This document shows positions 47,443-57,240 of a stretch of 64,000 bases of DNA, in pieces; positions within the stretch are counted from its first letter, which is position 1; each line of letters opens with the position of its first letter. The notes beneath the pieces are model-generated. The model did no database searches. It was not told the DNA's origin and was given only the letters and a program-made list of their open reading frames with translations. This DNA is from Humulus lupulus. Its lineage: Eukaryota > Streptophyta > Magnoliopsida > Rosales > Cannabaceae. The stretch spans positions 188,144,214 to 188,208,213 of the forward strand of contig NC_084795.1 of the NCBI RefSeq assembly GCF_963169125.1. Direction: 5' to 3'. Made by a program: the position numbers and the translations under genes.

Positions 47443-50205
47443 CTACCCCGCGTCCGTTGGGAACTTCATGGCTAGGTGCCACATAGAGATGACGGCCCGT
47501 AGATCAACTAGTATGAGCCTTCTGATAACAGCATTGTACGCCGAAGGACAATCGACCACTACAAAAGTGGCGAGTAATGTCCTTGTTGCAGGCGTTGTAC
47601 CCGTCGTTACTGGAAGTTTGATCATTCCGGCTGGGGCGAGTCCTTCTCCAGAGAAGCCATATATCGTCTGATTGCAGGGCTCCAAGTCCTTTATGGACAA
47701 TTTCATGCGTTCCAATTTTGACTTATACAGGATGTTCACTGAACTTCCTGTATCGACTAGTACCCTCTTTACCATCATATTGGCCATCTGGATGTCCACG
47801 ACTAGCGGATCGGAATGTGGGAACCGGACGTGTTGGGCATCGCCATCAGAGAAGGTTATCTCACCTTCCTCTGACCGAGACTTTTTTGGTGCACGGTCCT
47901 CCACAGTCATCATCTCGATGTCCTGGTCATGGCGCAGAGTCCGAGCATATCGTTCTCTGGCCTTTCCGCTATTTCCCGCGAGGTGCGGGCCTCCACAGAT
48001 GGTTAAAAGAGTTCCAGCCACGGGGGCAGGCTGTAATGGTGGCGAGCGTTGGCATGTGGATGCCTGCTCGTTGCCACCTGGAGCTTCTCGTTGGGAATTT
48101 CCCGAGGCCCGTACGTACCTTCTCAAGTGTCCTTGTCTAATAAGGAACTCGATTTCGTCTTTTAAATGGTTGCATTCGTTAGTGTCATGTCCGTAGTCGT
48201 TATGATAACGACAGAACTTGGTAGTGTCTTTTTTCGAAATGTCCTTTCGAATGGGTCCAGGTTTCTTGTAAGGCACACTAGAGCTTGTGGCCTGGTAAAC
48301 CTCTCCCCGAGACTCAACGAGGGCAGTGTAGTTAGTGAACCTAGGCTCATAACGATTACCCTTGGCTCGTTTGTTGTCAGAGGTGGAAGGCTCGTTATAC
48401 GGCCATTTTCCACCATTCTTGCCATTACCGTTGCCGTTTCCGTTGCCTTTGTCGTTGCCATTGGGTTTGGAACCATTGGCGGCTTTGGCGGGCTCGACGG
48501 CCTTCTTACCCTTGCTCGAGGGTTTTCCATCATCAGCAATGGCCTCTTCGAGCTTGATGTAACGATCAGCTCGGTCCAAGAACTCCTGGGTTGTTCTAAC
48601 TCCTTCCTTTCGGAGACTTTTCCAGAGGGGAGAGCAACGTTTAACCCCTGCGGTAATGGCCATCATCTTGCCTTCGTCTCCGACTGTTTTTGCTCCAGCT
48701 GCCGCTCGCATAAAGCGCTGGACATAATCCTTCACTGACTCCCCGTCCTGCTGGCAAATTTCAACTAGCTGGTTTGCTTCGGTTGGGTACACACGAACCG
48801 CATAGAACTGTCCGTAGAACTCCCTTACGAACATTTCCCAGGAAACTATGCTTGCAGGCGGGAACTTAAAGAACCACTCTTGCGCTGCTTCAGAAAGTGT
48901 TGCAGGGAAGATCCTGCACCGAGCGTCTTCGGACACTTTCTAAATGTCCATCTAAATCTCAAACTTATTCACATGCGAGACTGGGTCCCCATATCCATCA
49001 AAGTTTGGGAGCGTAGGCATCTTGAATTTGCTGGGAGTTTCGGCGTTAGCTATCCTTTGGACGAAAGGAGTGCCTTTCCTCCTATCGTGGTCGATGTAAG
49101 AAGTCCTTCCTCCGACCAGCTGCTGAACAGCCTGGTTGAGTGCGTCTATCTGGGCCTGCACTGCGGTAGGAATCGCGGTGGCCTCTGTTGCAGGGGGGAC
49201 GTTCTCGCCGTGCCTCTCGCGGCGATCATTGAGTACATCTCTCAGGTCCTCTTCTCTTCTTCGCTGCTTGCTACCACCGAGCCAGTTGAAGACATTATTT
49301 TGTCTGGGCTGCCCCCCAGCGTCCTGTCTATTTTGTTGGTCATCTTGAGGTACTTGGCTCCTGCTTTTACCTCTTTCTCCATTCCTCCCACCAGCATTTC
49401 CCTTGCCTGAGTCAGCCTCATTGTATCTATGGCCATCTCTGAACCTCGAGTGGCTATGGTGAGATCGACTGTTCCCTCGATGCCCGTCCCTGGCTGAACC
49501 ATCCCCAGCATTAGAGGGTGGTCTGCGCTGGTCGTGGTGTCCCCGTGCACCATCGTGCCGTGGGGGGCCCCGAACCACAGAGCCTAACTTTGAGTCTCTC
49601 CTGTTGCCAGGAGGGTACTGACCTTTGTTTGGTAGGTTCGGCCCATCATCCCTATGGTGTCTAGGGCTGCGAGGCTGATGCTCGACCCTATTCTGCCTCT
49701 GTTGCGGGGGATTACTCCGAGCAGCTTGGGATGGTGGCTGCGCCTCAGGATCCTGTGGGATATCGTCATGGGGCATCTGAGGCTGCTCGGGCCTTTGCAG
49801 ACTCGAAGGCTGAATCGGTGGGCTCGGATTAGGACCCCTCTGGGGTGGCCCATTCATCGGTTGGTCAGGCTACGAGGCAGGTGCAACCTGATTTCTAGCC
49901 AACAGCAAGGTTGCCTCAAGGGCTGCCATGGCTTTGTTCTGGCGGTGGTCAACCTCCACCTGCCTTTCAATCTCCTGCTGTTGTCGCGCCATAACTTCAG
50001 CGGCAGTCTCCTGACTGGCCCTCAGATTAGCCAGCTCTTCCTGCAACGCGCCCAGAGTACTCTTCAGCGTTGCATCATCCATTTCCTCCTCTTCAAAGTC
50101 CAGTTGTGGCTCATCCTCTGCCATGCTTGCAGGAGGAGGAGGAGGTGGCGGGTTTGATGATGCAGCGGTGGCCGCCTGTCCAGTTTTCCTTCCAGCTTTT
50201 GCCAT
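47443..50205 (-). pseudogene. gag: Tat-2 gag and protease with three stops
   Basis: Probable start is the Met at 50205 (MAKAGRKTGQ). One frame runs to 47443 with TAG stops at 49870, 48952 and 48940; the last two are four codons apart and both fit CAG to TAG. The protein has a Pro-rich N-terminal part, an Arg/Asp-rich low-complexity part, the capsid region (EWFFKFPPASI, WEMFVREFYGQF) and a knuckle-like segment CRYHNDYGHDTNEC. The protease follows with VLVDTGSSVNILY. The frame shifts near 47450-47480 before RT. Confidence 0.92.
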
Positions 50206-50232
50206 TTGTTTTCTTAACAGCAATAAATCAAG

Positions 50233-50250
50233 CTCTCAATGAAAGCACCA
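50233..50250 (-). other. Tat-2 primer binding site
   Basis: The minus strand reads TGGTGCTTTCATTGAGAG, three bases from the 5' LTR. It is identical in Tat-3. It differs from the initiator-Met site used by the Tekay elements; I did not identify the tRNA. Confidence 0.75.
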
Positions 50251-50253
50251 GAA

Positions 50254-50842
50254 TGTTGACCCAAGATTTGGCCAACTGACACGGAGTCAAAATGTGATTG
50301 ATATGAATGAATGTATAGAGAAGAACGTATGGCAAAAATAGTAAATCACACAAGAATTTTTATAGTGGTTCGGCCCCAGGATCTGGTAATGACATACGTC
50401 CACTTAGACTGATATTGATATAAGAATCAGAAGAGTGATCAAAGAACTAGGGTTCAATGAGTTTCACTAACCTCTGAAGAACAATACAAGTTTACTAGGA
50501 GAATTACTATAGTTTCGAATGATTCAAAAGCCAAAAGTCCCTCCCTTGAGCTATCTCTTGCTATTTATAGGCTCAAGGGGGGTTACAAAAGATTGTTACA
50601 GATATTCTCCCCTGAATAATCGGGTACTCAGGAGATTGAGTGAGATAAATTTGGGATTACAAAGATCTTCCCATAAATGTTGCCTTGTACACGGAACCAT
50701 CGACCAGACTGGTCGCGGGTAAGACGGGCTTACCCTGCTTCTACTGTGTCCTCTGGTCGATACTCTAGCAGACGCTTCCAGGTGTCAGCCATGTGTCCAG
50801 GGATTACTTGCCACGTCATCAATGCTAATTTATTGGATAACA
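50254..50842 (-). repeat. Tat-2 5' LTR (right, 589 bp)
   Basis: Same length as its partner at 38862, with about nine differences by eye. TATA box (minus strand) at 50562-50569. Confidence 0.97.
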
Positions 50843-51368
50843 TAATCATATTTATATTCCACTGTGATTACATCACTATAAATATGATTAGCTATATTCT
50901 TGGGATTTAATAAAAGTTTATATTAAACAAATAATCATAAAAATAAAACATGTGAGCAAAGTGATTGACCAAGTGTAGAAAATGATTTCTATTCTTTTAT
51001 TGATAATAAACTGAGATTACAAAGAAATTGGGTTTTAATTAGGGCATGGAACCCCAACAGCTCGACCACCATGGCTGAGGATATCTCAGAGGAACTAGGG
51101 TTGTAGCCCTGTTTTTGTCACTTAGGTCGGCTGGATGAAATTTTTGATATACCTACACATTTTTTAAGCACTTGGTTGTAATATTTTGGGATCCCACGAA
51201 TGTATGAAACTTTTTAAATAAAAGTCAACAGTTTCTTTGATCAAAATTTTTAACCATAACCCTTGACATTAACCATAGTTACATGTTTTGAGCCAAATGA
51301 CTTAATTAGCAAGTCTGACACAATTTAAAGTACACAGTGTAATAGTCCTGGATTAGGAGGACGTTACA

Positions 51369-53183
51369 ATGGATCATACCCAGATGAAGTGGGCTCATAG
51401 AAGTTTGGGGTCATAAACAGCATCCTGAGGTTTCCAACGTGTCCGGACACTGCTGGAGGCGTCGAATACAAATTTGCTGGGTATTGCTCTCTGTACTCGG
51501 GAGGGGTTTATGCTGTCGATTGGGGTGCTGGCTTCCATCCAAAGGCTTGGATTCAAGCCTCTTCCCAATTGATGAAGCCTTGTGCCCTTCTTATAAATTA
51601 TTCAAGAGTGGCCGCCTTGTTTCCTTGCATGTCATCCGAGAGAGGGGATCTTGCTCTGATTCTGGACTAGAGGGCTACTCGGCGCTGCCCATCATCCACC
51701 TTAGTCTTTGAAGTTTCTTCCATGAATCGTTGGATGTAAATCCTAAGGGTTTCAGTTGGATGTTGCTTGATGTTGGCTAGCGCACTAACTTCCATGTCAA
51801 GTTTTTGGGCGGCCACAAATTGTTTACGGAAAGCTGACTAAAATCCAGACCAAGATTAGATTGATCCCGTCTTGAGCCTTTTCCACCACTCTTCGGCGGG
51901 TCTGTCCAAAGTGATCGAGAAGCACTGACATTTGGTGTTGTCGTAGACACAAGCTACAGTCATCAATCGATTGTAGCGGGAAAAATGATCTCTTGGGTCA
52001 GTGTTTTCGATATAGGCGGGTATGTTTGGCATCTTGAACTCTTTGGGTAACACGACGTCCAGGATGTGCTTGGCGCATGGCTCCTTTTCCTCATCTTCAG
52101 AATTGAAACCTCTACCTTCTTGTTTCCAGAAAAAGCGGTCTGTGACCTTTTTAAGAGCTGCTAGCTGTTCCATGAACTATCTGGCCATTCCATCATCAAG
52201 GGGAACTCTTTCATTCCTTCTGTCATTGAGGTTGTTCCTCAAATTGCCTCCTCGGGGGCGAATCTTTTCTTTTCAGGCCCACTCCTTCTGATCATTTGGA
52301 TCGTCTCCCAAATCCATGCAGGATGTGTCGTCTCTCGAACTAACCATTTCTAGCTCCTCTTCACGTGTGTGCCCTCTGTGATCCTTGTTCACAAAAGCGC
52401 TAGGATAAAAGTGTCTTCCCTGAATTTCCTATCTAGGGACGTTCCGGGGCTTAGTACCTTGCGGGCGTTTCCCCTATAGATTGTCCGGATGATTCCATCC
52501 TGGGACAGGATTCATCCATTCTTTCTTAGGGAATTTCCCTAAGTCAACCCTAGTTTTTGGAGCGAGAGAAGCTTTCTTATGGGGGTTTCCTTTTTTCACA
52601 AGATCGGCCACTTTGGCTTTCCCTTTTTCTTGAACCGGATTTGATGGACCGACTCCAGGATGCGGGGATCTTCCTGGAGGAGGAATGGGGGTTGTGTTGT
52701 TGGGTGCATCAGCCCCTTTAGGTGGGACAGACGGCTATGTTCCTAGGTGGGAACAGCTGAGGGATTTGCTGTAAATCCTTGTGCAGCAATAAAGGCTTGA
52801 AGAGCCAAGAGGAATTCTTGCATCTGGCTAGTGGTCTCTTGTTGTTCTTCCATCCTTGCATCTTTTTCCAGGACCTGTTACCTCAGACAGACCACTTCCA
52901 GATCCTCTTACTTAGGTTCCATGTCTTTCCCGTCTGGATCAATGAGATTCTCGGCCTCATGGTCTTCATACCCTTCTCCGTCTTCCTCATAATAGACTTA
53001 ATCGTATTCATCCCCTTCTCCAATGTTCTGGGAGTCATCAGGCAGAGGCCCATGGTATGGCACATCCTCTGGTTGGTCTTGAGGAAGTGGTGTGTTTTGC
53101 AATGGTTCTCCATTTTCTTTTTGTTGCTGGTGAGTAGGATCAAACACGGTACGTCGGGTGTTCACCATTTTCGCAGATGACAA
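51369..53183 (-). pseudogene. gag: Tat-3 gag
   Basis: From the Met at 53183 or 53168 the minus strand encodes MVNTRRTVFDPTHQQQ, then a Gln/Glu-rich region. Near 52173-51860 comes a capsid region in another phase (LPKEFKMPNIPAY, DPRDHFSRYN, AEEWWKRLK) similar to the Tat-2 gag. Many stops and several frameshifts are present, more than in Tat-2. The C-terminal side is cut at 51368 by the Tekay-2-family LTR, and protease is absent. Confidence 0.85.
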
Positions 53184-53204
53184 AGATATTCAAGCTTTCT
53201 TCAG

Positions 53205-53222
53205 CTCTCAATGAAAGCACCA
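53205..53222 (-). other. Tat-3 primer binding site
   Basis: Same 18 bases as the Tat-2 site (TGGTGCTTTCATTGAGAG on the minus strand), three bases from the LTR start at 53226. Confidence 0.75.
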
Positions 53223-53225
53223 AAA

Positions 53226-54201
53226 TGTTTACCGAGTATTTTGGAAACTATAAATATATTGAAAGATAAGAGCTAGAAAGAAAGGATAGGAAATAAATAA
53301 GATCACAGTTTTTACGCGGTTGGAGCATTAATGAGCCTTAGTCCACGAGTCACTAGTATTAGGCTTTAGAGAGTTTTGACAATGGAGGTTTTCTACAAGT
53401 TCAGCAGCGTTTAGCTTACAAGAGAAAATATGGGATCCTCGCTAAAGTGCACGACTGATCCTATTTATAGGCAGTCATGTGACTTGGGCTGGACTAATCT
53501 GGGCCCAATAAGGATATAATTACAACTACTCGCTAATGGAGCCATAATACAAGAAATGTAGCATAATTAAGGATTGTTAATCTGGGCCCAATGGGCCAGC
53601 TTGGCCTGGTGAAGCCTTACAACTGTCCTTTGTATGTTAGCACGAACTGATCCACGTGGGCTACCAAGGAGATCCTAGGGATAGAATCTATCAGAGTAGT
53701 GGCAATACTGTTTCCTAGGAACAGTGTACGTTCCGTGCGTACCCCATTCTACATGTTAGTTAAGGAGACTAGCTGCCGGATTTCTTGAGGACACGTCAGC
53801 TGTAGGAAGGATTGGGCTTGTTCTATCCAGCTAGGTGATCCTGGTTCATTTACCTAAGTCCTGGTTCATTTACCAGGACCCAGGTTCATTTACCAAGGCG
53901 GACATCTTGATGACGGTGTCTTCTCCTGGATCCCACTTGATGGGATCCGTCTCCTAGAATGGATGGCAGCCATCATAATTTACATCCCGGAGGATATAGA
54001 CTGAGTATGATCAGGAAGGTGATTCGGGCCTACACCTTAGTTCTGGCCCCTTCGCTATGCACGTACTACTTGCCAGCAACTGGGTTTGGTATGATCTAGG
54101 TCGTTAGGTTTTCCTTACTCATTATTCATTCGGCCTAGATCGGGCCCGGGCCTCTTCTGAGGGCCCATGGACCTATTTGGCCATGCCATGTGTCTGTAGA
54201 G
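53226..54201 (-). repeat. Tat-3 right (5') LTR
   Basis: It opens TGTTTACCGAG and matches the left LTR for about 545 bases. The TATA box on the minus strand is at 53462-53469. The right border is approximate: the LTR probably ends within 54190-54206, where the next element's LTR starts. Confidence 0.75.
53839..53894. repeat. Three short repeats of CTGGTTCATTTACC
   Basis: Copies at 53839, 53859 and 53881 (the last reads CAGGTTCATTTACC), period about 20-22 bases, in the U3 part of the Tat-3 right LTR, where enhancers often sit. The truncated left LTR lacks this part. Confidence 0.8.
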
Positions 54202-54637
54202 TGCCAAAATATTTACTTAGCTAGATAATAGTAGTATTATTAGCTAGTAGTAGTTATAGTATGTTTATTATTGTGGATTTTGGTTCAAGCCGGGACTTAG
54301 TTGAACACTCGTAGCAACACTTATATATTTTATAAGTTTAACCTATAGTTTAAGAATATTGATTATAACATAAGGTTTAATTAATATAGTTGATTATAAA
54401 GATGTTATTTATTATACTATAAGGTTTAGATAGAACCAATAAGATCATGACACTTGTCGGGTGCATGTTTATTGGGAAATTAAGCATTTTTTATGAATAG
54501 TTTTATAAGAGAAATATTTGAAAACCCCAGAACCTGCCAGCAGCTTTAAAATCGTTTTATAACTCAGTCAAAGCTATTTACCCAATTCAAATTAAGCTGA
54601 AAAAGTGCAATTACGTGTATAATATTTCAGTGTATGC

Positions 54638-54773
54638 TGATATATCGCAGCTATAAGGGCGATATATCGCCAGACGGGGAATACGAAAACATGTGAACTT
54701 TGCACAAACGCATCGACGAACACTCAGGACATAAGCCCAGGTGATATATCGCCTACAATGGGTGATATATCAG
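54638..54773. repeat. GATATATCGC palindrome cluster
   Basis: GGCGATATATCGCC at 54658-54671 is a perfect 14-bp palindrome. Related units: TGATATATCGCA (54638-54649), GGTGATATATCGCC (54740-54753) and GGGTGATATATCAG (54760-54773). Confidence 0.88.
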
Positions 54774-55529
54774 TCCTAAGGAAATTTTTTCAAACGTTTT
54801 TGAAACCGAGCTCATTTTATTCCTTAACCTCTTAGCAAGCCTCTGAACGTTTTGACAGAGTCTTAAGCCTCTGCTGAACGAATATTCAAATGTTTTTCAA
54901 GAATTGTTCATTATTTTTATTCAAGCTAAAAGAAGATCTTTACACTCCTTGAACTCTATAAATAAGACCTAGTACCCAGCCATTTCTCTCATTCTTCAAG
55001 TTGTGTTCGGAGCCTTCAAGCTGCTAGGTTTACTATTGAGTGGTAAACACTTGGGTTGGGTTATAAGCATTATCAATTTAAGCTTTATAAACACTTGGGA
55101 AGTAAGATAAATAGTGTGTTTTTCTATATCGAGGTGTAGTTCGGTTCTAGTACATCCAAACGTATTCCTAATCTTATGTTCATTTCTGTATGACTATTTA
55201 GTTTCCATTAGTTTTCTTTACTCAAATCCTAACTCGTTGTTTTCCACTCTTGGTTAGGTATTTAAGTTCTTTGAACTTAAGGTTTCTTTCAGTAAGTTTC
55301 ATCTTGTTGGTTTAGTTCATTTCTTGATCATCTCTTTCATTAGAAATACTCACATTTTTTTATTGTTGGTTTTAGGAGTGTTCCAAATCCTATCCTCGTT
55401 CTCACATCCCAGTTTTGGTAAGGAAAATAAGATAGAATTTCGTATACTTATATGATATGTTATGCTATCTTATGTTATGTTATCTTATGTATTGCATGTT
55501 ACATTATGTATAGTATGTTTATAGATCTT

Positions 55530-55650
55530 GGGCATATGACTTGTATAGCTAACAAGCCCCAACAAATTATGGGCATATGACTTGCTTAGCTAGCAAGCCC
55601 CACCGATCTATTGGGCATATGACTTGTTTAGTTTACAAGCCCCAAGTAGT
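55530..55650 (+). repeat. 41-42-bp tandem repeat, three copies
   Basis: Units start GGGCATATGACTTG at 55530, 55571 and 55613 and contain AGCTAGCAAGCCCC-like ends. They lie in the downstream part of the LTR. Confidence 0.88.
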
Positions 55651-56107
55651 ATAATGGCCATTGTAGTAGTATATGACATATGTTTCATGTTTATGTTTAA
55701 TGTTATTAGTAGATTTTCTTTGTTGGGCATTAGGCTCATTCCTTTATTTTTATGAATGCAGGAAAATAGTTATGGCGACCAAAAGGATTCTTGGCAGCTT
55801 AGGGTTGTGTATTGAGGAAGAATAGATTCGGTGGACTGCGTGAACGATTCGAGGATGAAGTTATTTACAGTCTTTTTAATTTTTTTATGTATTTTTCGCA
55901 CTTGGTGTTGTAAACAATTTTAATTAAGTCAAAGATATGTTTTTTTTAACAATGGGATCCCATACACTGAATTTATTTATTTCAACATTTACTTAGAGTT
56001 TTTAATAAAGTTTGTGAATGTTTCTTATGTACGTTTTCATGGAAGTAGTGTCTATGTATAGTAGTTTTAATGGTCCAAAGTCTTAGAATTAGTTGGGTCA
56101 TTATAGT

Positions 56108-56119
56108 TGGTATTAGAGC
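56108..56119 (+). other. Primer binding site (initiator Met)
   Basis: TGGTATTAGAGC, one change from TGGTATCAGAGC, two bases after the LTR end. It fixes the element's plus orientation. Confidence 0.85.
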
Positions 56120-56248
56120 AAAGTTTCATTCGCATGAAGTTCTCCTTGATACACACGCTCAAGCTCTGAATCCAACCGCCAAGTAATTGTTTATGTTATA
56201 GTTATTATGTATAGCTAACGATTTTAGCCTATATGTTTTCAGTTAATA

Positions 56249-56716
56249 ATGAATGAAGCATTAACTTATGAGGATATCCGAGCCATTAAGGCCTTAAAAA
56301 TAATTATAGAACCAACAAACACCGTAGGAGCACTAGAAAGAATCACTTGAAGACTACTTTTATTCCACGGGGAGATAGGTCACCTCCAAGAAACTAAGCA
56401 GATCATGATGAGATCAACGGAGCAATACGTTTTTGTAATTATACTTTTCAAAGATTATCCAACTGTGATTGCAGCTTTAGAAGATATATGGGAGACGATA
56501 GATGATGAAGATGAGTTACCTGTAGCTATGAGATATTACTTTCTCATACTTAGGTGCTCCTCTAAGATGGAGTTCCAATTTACAAATGAGAAAAAACATA
56601 GAATTTTTACGAATCTTCCTCGGGGGAATTTTGAGGCTCAAGATAATGATAACTATGAAGAAATAGACGATGGTATGTTAGATGAAGGATTGGATGTAGA
56701 AGATCCCGATTTTTAG
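56249..56716 (+). pseudogene. Unidentified leader ORF upstream of gag
   Basis: An ATG at 56249 opens a frame of about 155 codons ending TAG at 56714, with one in-frame TGA at 56348. The N-terminal part reads MNEALTYEDIRAIKAL; the middle includes ALEDIWETIDDEDELPVAMR; the last ~35 residues are strongly acidic (NYEEIDDGMLDEGLDVED). I do not recognise a domain and see no zinc knuckle. It sits between the primer site and gag, where Tekay-1 and Tekay-2 have only short untranslated leaders. Composition with 36% or so acidic residues near the end and a long frame in AT-rich DNA suggest real coding. It could also be captured sequence. Confidence 0.5.
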
Positions 56717-57240
56717 AATAGATTAGTTTTTTTATTTATTTTAATTTATTATTTGTTTTCTTTTATGATTGTACATAGTGAAAAAAAAATTCCAAATAAG
56801 TATCATTGTTTTTTGATGACATGTATGAGTTTGATTTTCTTTTGCAATCATAATAAATAATAAATAATGACTAAGTTCGGTGAGGGTGAATACAAATCAA
56901 TGGACTCGGTTCCATATTGAGAGATAGGGGCCATAGTAGTGGAAACGATTTTTACTGATCCCATCCCTCCCTCAATGTGGTTAACTTTGGAACAACGATG
57001 AGTTTCGAGCCTGAGAATTAAGTCATATAGGATGATTAGAAACAGTTTTAGAAAATAATAAAGATGGCTTATTTTTCTAAGTATAGAAACCCACTCTAAT
57101 GATAAAGAAGGTTTATATAATTTTCATAAGAAATCATAATTAATAGGTCCGAGTTATGTTTGCTTAGATTAAGTTTTGCCTTAGAGCCTATTAGGGTAAA
57201 GTTCTAACATGTTTTTCTTAACTGTTAGAAATCTTCTAAG
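56717..57240 (+). other. Noncoding stretch between leader ORF and gag
   Basis: AT-rich, no gene visible. Confidence 0.6.

Larger units (their letters stand above)
38862..50842 (-). mobile_element. Tat-2: complete Tat-lineage element, 11981 bp, TSD TAATC
   Basis: Both LTRs are 589 bp (38862-39450 and 50254-50842), opening TGTTGACC and closing GGATAACA on the plus strand. TAATC is duplicated at 38857-38861 and 50843-50847. By eye the LTRs differ at about nine positions with no indels, so this is a fairly recent insertion. The uninterrupted target is visible in the Copia-1 and Copia-4 LTRs. Minus-strand order: primer site, gag, protease, RT, two RNase H, integrase; then an antisense gene on the plus strand, polypurine tract and 3' LTR. 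Many stops make it non-autonomous. Confidence 0.96.
35088..51059 (-). mobile_element. Copia LTR (Copia-3), 5'-truncated, split by two insertions
   Basis: Own sequence is about 35088-35272, 37529-38861 and 50843-51059. It aligns with the Copia-1 and Copia-4 LTRs from the TTACATTATACGCA region to the end CCCCAACA. Roughly the first 140 bases are missing, together with adjoining host LTR sequence, so a deletion crossed the left border. Confidence 0.85.
33785..51368 (+). mobile_element. Tekay-2-family LTR, plus orientation, heavily interrupted, no TSD
   Basis: Own sequence is 33785 to about 35087 and 51060-51368. It opens CGTAACATCCC (probably from TGTAAC) and closes GGACGTTACA. The closing part matches the start of the Tekay-2 LTR in reverse. 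Flanks are GCTTC and ATGGA, so there is no duplication. The left flank is Tat-3 integrase while the right flank is Tat-3 gag, so the intervening Tat-3 pol is missing. The LTR also lost its middle at the 35087 junction. Confidence 0.75.
26167..54201 (-). mobile_element. Tat-3: decayed Tat-lineage element hosting many insertions
   Basis: Paired LTRs begin TGTTTACCGAG at 26167 and 53226, and both read toward the minus strand. Own sequence remaining: a truncated left LTR, fragments of the antisense gene (26712-26961 and 29472-30374), a repeat-bearing 3' region, an integrase C-terminal fragment (33523-33784), gag (51369-53183), the primer site and the right LTR. Protease, RT, RNase H and most of integrase are missing. 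The left flank is Tekay-2 LTR but the right flank is a different element, so the target-site duplication cannot be confirmed. Confidence 0.8.
54202..56105 (+). repeat. Chromovirus-like 5' LTR (plus orientation)
   Basis: The end GGGTCATTATA is a decayed form of the GGGTCGTTACA that closes Tekay-type LTRs (two transitions), and a primer binding site follows two bases later. The start is less certain: TGCCAAAATATT at 54202 or TGTCTGTAGAG at 54191. It contains a palindrome cluster and a short tandem repeat. Confidence 0.7.

Noticed and set aside
55530..55650. CRISPR-like array
   Set aside because: Only three direct repeats with no unique spacers, in a plant LTR.
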